A DNA stretch of 64,000 nt from positions 62,001 through 126,000 of the forward strand of contig WOFQ01000045.1 in NCBI GenBank assembly GCA_012184525.1, in the 5' to 3' direction. The notes beneath the pieces are model-generated. The model searched no databases, had not been told where the DNA came from, and worked only from the letters and a program-made list of their open reading frames with translations. Positions within the stretch are counted from its first letter, which is position 1. Each line of letters opens with the position of its first letter. Shown in pieces: positions 58,298-64,000 of this stretch. The position numbers and the translations under genes were made by a program. The stretch comes from Xenoacremonium recifei. Taxonomy: Eukaryota; Ascomycota; Sordariomycetes; Hypocreales; Nectriaceae.

Positions 58298-59117
58298 ATG
58301 GCCGGTTCAAATGCACTGCGGCCCTCCGCTGGGCGTCTTCTACAGTCATGTCCAGCGTCGCGGTTATCCCTCACGCCCAAGGTGTCCTACGGCGGCTCCC
58401 GAATCGCCTCCTTCTCCGCGACAGCACCGCAATGCAGACGGAAGACCAAGGACAACAACCCTAGGCGCGGCGTGAGCAGCCTGTACCGATCAGGGCCCCG
58501 CGAGCCACTGTCGATGTCGAACGTGCCATTGCCGAAGCCAAAAGACTTTAAGCCTGAGATCAAGGTGGACGAGAACCATGGACTTTGGGGCTTTTTCCCC
58601 GAGAAGGGCAAGCTGCTCTGGACACCCAAGGAGACAGAAGAGCATGGGAGGGCATGGACGGTTGAGGAGCTGCGCCGTAAATCGTGGGAGGACCTACACT
58701 CGCTATGGTGGGTGTGCTGCCGAGAGCGCAACATGCTGGCGACGTCCAAGGCCGAGCTGACACGGTCCAAATTGGGCTTTGGCGAGCGGGAGATAGAAAA
58801 CCGGGACGAAGAGGTGCGTTTACTGGAGTTCCTACAACTTATAGTTGATTTTGTGGCGTGTATATGCTAACGGAGAGACATCACAGGTCCAGCGGACGAT
58901 GCAGGCAATCAAGCATGCGCTCACGGAGCGGTACTACACATGGCAGGACGCCGTAGATGTGGCCAAGTCGGACCCCGAGATCAACATGGCTGGCGGTGAG
59001 GGCCCGGTGTACAATCCCTCTGCGTATGAGGAGGATGTGGGAAGCGAGGAGTGGACGCAGTCGGAGGAGGTTGCGCAGGAGGGCAAGGAAGCGCGAGCGA
59101 AACCCGAGCCTCTATGA
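58298..59117 (+). CDS. MRPL4: mitochondrial large-subunit ribosomal protein L4 (uL29m)
   Basis: Two exons, 58298-58813 and 58887-59117, with a 73-nt intron, give 248 aa. The N terminus is basic and Ser/Ala rich with few acids (MAGSNALRPSAGRLLQS), a mitochondrial import signal. The uL29m core follows: GLWGFFPEKGKLL, GRAWTVEELRRKSWEDLHSL, WWVCCRERNMLAT, and after the intron VQRTMQAIKHALTERYYTW. The C-terminal 50 residues are acidic (NPSAYEEDVGSEEW). This matches fungal Mrpl4 in order and length. It sits near the exit of the mitoribosome tunnel. The start ATG has a good context (GTCAATGGCC). Confidence 0.95.
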
Positions 59118-59836
59118 GGAGACAGAGGGTTCTCGCTGTATGTGATGGACCGGGTACATGTAAAAACAGTGTATATGTAAGATATGTAAAGCAGTCGGCA
59201 TAATGGAGGATCATGTCCCAGACAATTTCGAGTCTTGCAGCAAGTTTATGTAGGGTAGCCGGTGACATTATATAAGAGCTGCTTGTCAGATGCCATCATG
59301 GTTGCTGCGTGAAATTCCACCGATTTTTATTTTGACATCGAGAGGAGAATAATGTCTGAGATCTACAGTGACTGATATGATAAAGCTTGAGGGCTTGGCG
59401 GAGCAGCATCCCGCCAGTTCGAGCTTCTCCCACCGCTCTTTTGATGTTTGCTTGAGTGGGACGTGGAGATTCATGCAAAGATTTCTTGAAACTTCGTGTT
59501 GTCGTGATGGGAGTTTTGGGGAGTAAGGTCTACAGTGACAAAGGCAAGGCACAATGCAATATCGCTACGCAAATTAAACCCAGAGATTGTTGCGGCCGTC
59601 TAATGAACAATTTATCACAACAGCAGATAGCTCAGGTTGCAGAGGGGGAGCATCCGCCAGCTAACCCGGCCAGGCTGTCTCCACCTAACCTCTAACCTCT
59701 AACCTCCTCCTCCCTCGTCACAGCCAAACCAAAACCCCGCCACTCCTCCCATCCAGTCCGCATTCCCTTCCGCTACATAATAATTTCTACAACCATCACG
59801 GACTTCTGATTGATACCCTCACACGATACGGCAGCC
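59118..59836. promoter_or_regulatory. intergenic region before GDI1
   Basis: These 719 bp hold the MRPL4 3' UTR and the GDI1 promoter, both genes on the plus strand. A three-copy CTAACCT repeat lies 130 bp before the GDI1 start. No gene is seen. Confidence 0.5.
59685..59705. repeat. three tandem CTAACCT heptamers
   Basis: Exact copies at 59685-59691, 59692-59698 and 59699-59705, in the GDI1 promoter. The unit resembles, but is not, the CCCTAA telomere repeat. Confidence 0.9.
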
Positions 59837-61741
59837 ATGGATGAGATTGCAAAGGAGTACGACGTCATCGTGCTGGGCACGGGTACGTATCTCTGAATGC
59901 TTGCTTGCTTGTTTGCTTGCTTCCCCGCCTCCAGGGCAGCTTCGTTCGATTCGATACGGGGGGCGTCTTTGCTGGAACATCACATCACAGAGGGGACCCC
60001 GCATCGAAACGAACGAAGCGCGCACCGAGTCTGAAAGTGAAAGCTTCGAGAAACTGACGGGATGCTGCAGGACTGACCGAGTGTATCCTGTCGGGGTATG
60101 TTTATGCTATGCTATGCACCGCAACGCCTCCCCCAAGCTCCGACCCGTCGAAGCGGTTCCGTCATGGTTCGCTGGCTGACTTGGTGATGCCCTCGTCTTT
60201 AGTGTGCTGAGCGTCAAGGGCAAGAAGGTCCTCCACATCGATCGAAACGACCACTATGGCGGGTGAGAAGCTTTCTGGAATCCCTCCTCCTGATGCCCGC
60301 TGAAACGTTCTCCAGTGAGGCTGCGTCCGTGAACCTCGAAGCGGTACCGAATCCCACCCTTTCTAATCCATCGAATACCTAACGAATGATTCTCCAGCTC
60401 TTCAAGAAGTACGGCAACTTCCAGCCAGGCGAGGAGCCCTGGAAGAAGTACGGCCGCCTCAACGACTGGAACATCGACCTCGTCCCCAAGTTCCTCATGT
60501 CCTCGGGCGAGTTGACCAACATCCTCGTCTCCACCGACGTCACCCGATACCTCGAGTTCAAGCAGGTCGCTGGCAGCTATGTCCAGCAGGGCCAGGGCAG
60601 CAAGGCCACCGTCGCCAAGGTGCCCTCGGACGCCGGCGAGGCCCTCAAGTCGCCCCTGATGGGCATCTTCGAGAAGCGACGCATGAAGTCGTTCATCGAG
60701 TGGGTGGGCACCTTCGATCCCAAGGACCCTGCCACGCACAAGGGCTTGAACATGAACTCCTGCACCATGAAGGATGTCTTTGACAAGTTCGGCCTCGAGG
60801 CCACCACCAAGGACTTCATCGGCCACGCCATGGCCCTGTACCTCACCGACGAGTACATCACCACCCCCGGCCAGGCCCCCGAGGCCATCGAGCGCATCCG
60901 CCTCTACGGAAACTCGGTCGCCCGCTACGGAAAGTCGCCCTACATCTACCCCCTGTACGGCCTCGGCGAGCTTCCTCAGGGATTCGCCCGTCTCTCCGCC
61001 ATCTACGGAGGCACCTACATGCTCAACACCCACGTCGACGAGATCACCTACGACGGCGACAAGGCGTCAGGTATCAAGGCCACCATGACCGGCGTTGAGG
61101 AGATGAAGTTCGAGACCAAGGCCAAGATGATCCTTGGTGACCCTTCATACTTCCCTGGCAAGACGAAGGTCGTGGGCCATGTCCTGCGAACCATTTGCAT
61201 CCTGAAGCACCCCCTGACTGGCACCAACGACGCCGACTCCTGCCAGCTCATCATTCCCCAGTCCCAGGTTGGCCGTAAGAACGGTAAGTACAGTATATAA
61301 GGAGTTTAGAAATCTCGGGACTAATTCCTCTCTAGACATCTACATTGCTTGCGTTTCCTCCGCCCACAACGTCTGCCCCAAGGGCTACTGGATCGCCATC
61401 GTCTCGACCATTGCTGAGACCTCGGCCAACCACCACCTCGAGCTCCAGCCCGGTCTGGACCGCCTGGGCAAGATCGAGGAGCAGTTCATGGTAAGTTGCA
61501 ACCTGTCTCACTGAATTTTCATAATTAACACCGCCCCCCTTAATAGGGCCCTCCCATCCCCATCTCCGAGCCCCTGGAGGACGGCTCCAAGGACAACATC
61601 TTCATCTCCAAGAGCTACGACGCCACCTCGCACTTCGAGACCACCACCGACGACGTCAAGGACATCTACCGCCGCTGCGCCGGCGAGGAGCTCAAGGTCG
61701 AGGGCCTGCGGGACGGCATCCAGGTCGCCGAGGAGCAATAA
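59837..61741 (+). CDS. GDI1: Rab GDP-dissociation inhibitor
   Basis: Seven exons: 59837-59882, 60071-60095 (25 nt), 60203-60262, 60316-60343 (28 nt), 60398-61283, 61336-61490 and 61547-61741. They give 464 aa, the usual GDI length. The N terminus is EYDVIVLGTGLTECILSG, the FAD-like Gly-rich fold used for structure rather than flavin. Next come KVLHIDRNDHYGGEAAS and the Rab-binding region (GRLNDWNIDLVPKFLMSSGELTNIL). Later landmarks are YGLGELPQGFARLSAIYGGTYML and the C-terminal KDIYRRCAGEEL. GDI extracts prenylated GDP-bound Rabs from membranes and recycles them, so it serves the whole secretory pathway. Intron 1 (188 nt) contains a GCTT repeat (59899-59922). The micro-exons are required to rebuild the Gly-rich motif and the DRNDHYGG loop. 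Confidence 0.97.
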
Positions 61742-62327
61742 GCGGCTCATTGACGCGTATGGTCGCCGAAAGAAAGAAAAAAGAAACCCCCAAGTCCTAA
61801 TCCGATTCCTACCCGCCGAACCTGTTCCTGCTGTTTAGCGTCCAGGCGCGCGAGACTCGTCTTGCTTGTCTGGGCATGTGAGGTGCTGTACGTGCCATGT
61901 AGATGATGCTGCTGGGGAAGTTGTACGGTAGTTGATGAAATACCTCTCCATATACTCAATGAGAAACAACTGCACATATCAAGCTACGTAAACCCCCCCT
62001 CTGTAGTTTCAATAATTGAGCATTCGACACCAATACCCCCTTCGCAAACACTGTCCTGATCAATTCACTCTTAGCGTAAAAACAATTTAAAGTGTCATAT
62101 CAGTTGTATTTTAAGCCTCATGATCATGATATATGTACGGTCTACCGTCACAGATGAACAACCACTCCCATTTTTAAAATGTCTTCAACAACCGTGGGGA
62201 TGCTAACTTGGCGAACCCATCATGAAAAGTATCATCGCACCGCCGGAAATCCACACACACAGCCCCCCAACCCAGACGCCGCAAACGCCTCCCAAGCAAA
62301 GCCCAGACCCAAAACAACGCTGCACAC
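61742..62327. other. intergenic region between convergent genes
   Basis: These 586 bp lie between the 3' ends of GDI1 (+) and NOG1 (-). AT-rich in the middle (62050-62130). Without splicing the NOG1 frame would run on to 62174, but the conserved C terminus is on the spliced exon. Confidence 0.5.
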
Positions 62328-64000
62328 TTAGCGGCGGGACGTCTTGCCCATGCCACGCTTGCCGGCCAGCTGGAAGACGAGTTAGTACTTGATGAGGTAG
62401 GGGTGTTATAGAGGGAGAGAAGGGATCTTACCAGATGTCGGTCCTTGGAGGCGGTGGTGTGGCGATCGGCCTCGCCCTGGCGCGCCATGCGGTTCATGCG
62501 CTTCTGGTTGAGCTTGGCGATGCGCTCGGCCTTGGACCGCGTGGTATCGTCCTGGACGCCGTCGTCGCGGCGGTTGGTCAGGGGCGCGCGGCTCATGGAC
62601 CGGGCGCGGCTCATGGACCTCACGCGCTCGCGGGGAGTGCTGTGACGGTGGTCGACGTCCATGGCGTCCGGGTCCTCGGTGCCCAGGCGGCTGCGCGAGA
62701 GGGAGCGGCCGCGTCCGCGAGGCTTGGCGAATGCGCGGTCGGTGATCTCGGTGGTGTCGACGCCGAGCTGGTCGAGGGCGTCTTCGAATTCGGAGAGGGG
62801 CTTCTTCTGGAGCTTGCGGGGGATGATGGCCTGGTTCTTGAGGCGCTTCTTCATGCGGGCTTCGTTGCGGATGAGCTGCTGCTTCTCGCGGATGAGCTCC
62901 GCCTTTCGAAGGACGTCGGCCGTCTCGTCATCCTCGATCTCCTCGTCCGAGTCGTAGTAGCCCTCGGCCTCGAGCTTCTCCTCTTCCTCTTCGAGGGCGG
63001 CGAGCTTGGCCTCGATGTCGGGGTCGACGAAGTCGTAGACGTTCTTGCCGTCGAAGATCTCGGGGATCTTGTCGTACTTCCACTCGGGGTTGGCGAGGAG
63101 GTAGTCGGCCTTCATGTCGACGTTGTAGACACCAGCACCGCCGTTCTCCTCCTCGACATCTCGGGCGAGTCTTCGGCGTTCGGGGTCCGTCTTGTCGTAC
63201 TTCTTGCGGTCCTTGACTCCCTCAGGGATGAAGGTCTCGAGTGTCTGGCCACCCATGGGCTGAGCGACGTGAATTCGCGACATGACATCGGCCAATCGGC
63301 CACCGATGGCGCCGCTGCTGTTGGTTCCAGCCTTGAGCTTCTGGTTGACTCGCTCGGCGATCAGTCGTTCGCAAGCAGCGTTCTTGACTTCCTGGACACC
63401 TTCCTGGGTGTTGCAGGAGAGTTGAAGCAGCTCAACTTCGCCGGACTTGAGCAGGCTCTGGAGCTCGGCTTGGGTCTCGGCGTCGAGGTCCTCAGGTCGG
63501 GTAACATCGATCTTGTTGATGACGATGAAGACGAGCTTGTTGGAGAAGAGAGGCTTGATGCTCTTGAAGAGCTGCATCTGAGCACTCACAGTGTAGCCAC
63601 ACTGCTCTGAAAGGTCCATGAAGTACATGATGGCAGACCTCAAATGGGCGATGGCGGTAATACTCTGCATCTCAATGGTATTCATCTCTTCGAGTGGGTG
63701 GTCCAAGATTCCGGGGGTATCGATGGCCTGGAATCGCAGATACTTGTAATCGAAGTGACCGACGAAGAGAGACTTGGTGGTGAAGGCGTAGGGCTGGACA
63801 TCGACGTCGGCACGGGTGATGCTGCGCAAGAAGCTGGACTTTCCGACGTTGGGATATCCGCAGATGAGCAGCGTTCGGGTATTGGGGTCGATGGAAGGAA
63901 GACGGCCAAGATGCTGGCGCACCTGGTCCAGATACATCAGAGGGTCCTTGAGACGCTTGATGATGGTGGCCATGCGACCAAGGGCGGCGCGCTTCAGCTG
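62328..64000 (-). CDS. NOG1: nucleolar GTP-binding protein 1 (5' part beyond the window)
   Basis: Two exons are in view, 64000-62432 and 62369-62328, with a 62-nt intron. The coding sequence runs off the right edge at QLKRAALGR, so the N terminus (about 150 residues in relatives) is missing. The G motifs are intact: G1 GYPNVGKSS, G3 DTPG and G4 NKID. Downstream come KKYDKTDPERRRLARD, an acidic stretch (EIEDDETADVL), an Arg/Ser-rich part (RGRGRSLSRSRL), and the conserved end LLAGKRGMGKTSRR, complete only after splicing. Nog1 is an Obg-type GTPase that joins pre-60S ribosomes in the nucleolus. An opposite-strand frame of 391 codons (62435-63610) is a composition shadow. Confidence 0.96.

Noticed and set aside
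60254..61033. 259-codon minus-strand frame opposite GDI1
   Set aside because: Gly/Val/Asp-rich shadow of a well-conserved gene.
62435..63610. 391-codon plus-strand frame opposite NOG1
   Set aside because: Antisense shadow of the conserved GTPase; no protein-like features of its own.

Overview
The window is nuclear DNA of a filamentous ascomycete, most likely a Sordariomycete. The evidence is short introns of about 47-130 nt with GTRWGY donors and CTAAC-like branch points, purine-ATGG start contexts, strong G/C preference at third codon positions, CT-rich leaders, and a set of recognisable fungal housekeeping proteins. I cannot name the genus from sequence alone. No bacterial or viral features, rRNA, tRNA or intact transposon were found.

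Left part (1-19 kb): a possible 3' tail of an upstream gene; a coiled-coil protein of unknown function (757-2688, +); a 979-aa multi-KH RNA-binding protein (3752-7036, -) with a long CT-rich leader; a gene-free stretch with tandem repeats (7-10.3 kb); a large low-complexity nuclear-type protein (10357-12897, -); a HAD-family pyrimidine 5'-nucleotidase (13751-14635, +); the divergent pair MED21 (-) and SEC62 (+), sharing a 379-bp promoter; and a GNAT acetyltransferase (18714-19342, -).

Middle part (22-40 kb): a two-HKD phospholipase D with eight exons; a membrane-anchored protein with two thioredoxin modules (PDI/Eps1-like, ER); tyrosyl-DNA phosphodiesterase TDP1; a MATE transporter; ARP9 of the SWI/SNF-RSC remodellers; and a SYLF-domain (Ysc84-like) protein whose N terminus probably extends further upstream.

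Right part (43-64 kb): an F-box/LRR-like reading frame broken by two in-frame TAG codons; a 67-aa one-pass membrane protein with an 8-nt first coding exon; a C2H2 transcription factor; about 8.8 kb without a convincing gene (49.5-58.3 kb), though it holds one 294-codon open frame; then mitochondrial ribosomal protein MRPL4, Rab GDP-dissociation inhibitor GDI1, and NOG1, which runs off the right edge.

The genes do not form a cluster or pathway. They cover general cell functions: transcription (MED21, ARP9, C2H2 factor), ER translocation and folding (SEC62, thioredoxin protein), vesicle traffic (GDI1, SYLF protein), ribosome biogenesis and mitochondrial translation (NOG1, MRPL4), and DNA repair (TDP1). 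I found no convincing new multi-gene system. The observations most worth checking are four introns that keep the reading frame open when retained, a GC-AG intron in MED21, the double-TAG F-box frame, the SYLF N-terminal extension, the in-frame open frame ahead of ARP9, and the isolated 294-codon frame.
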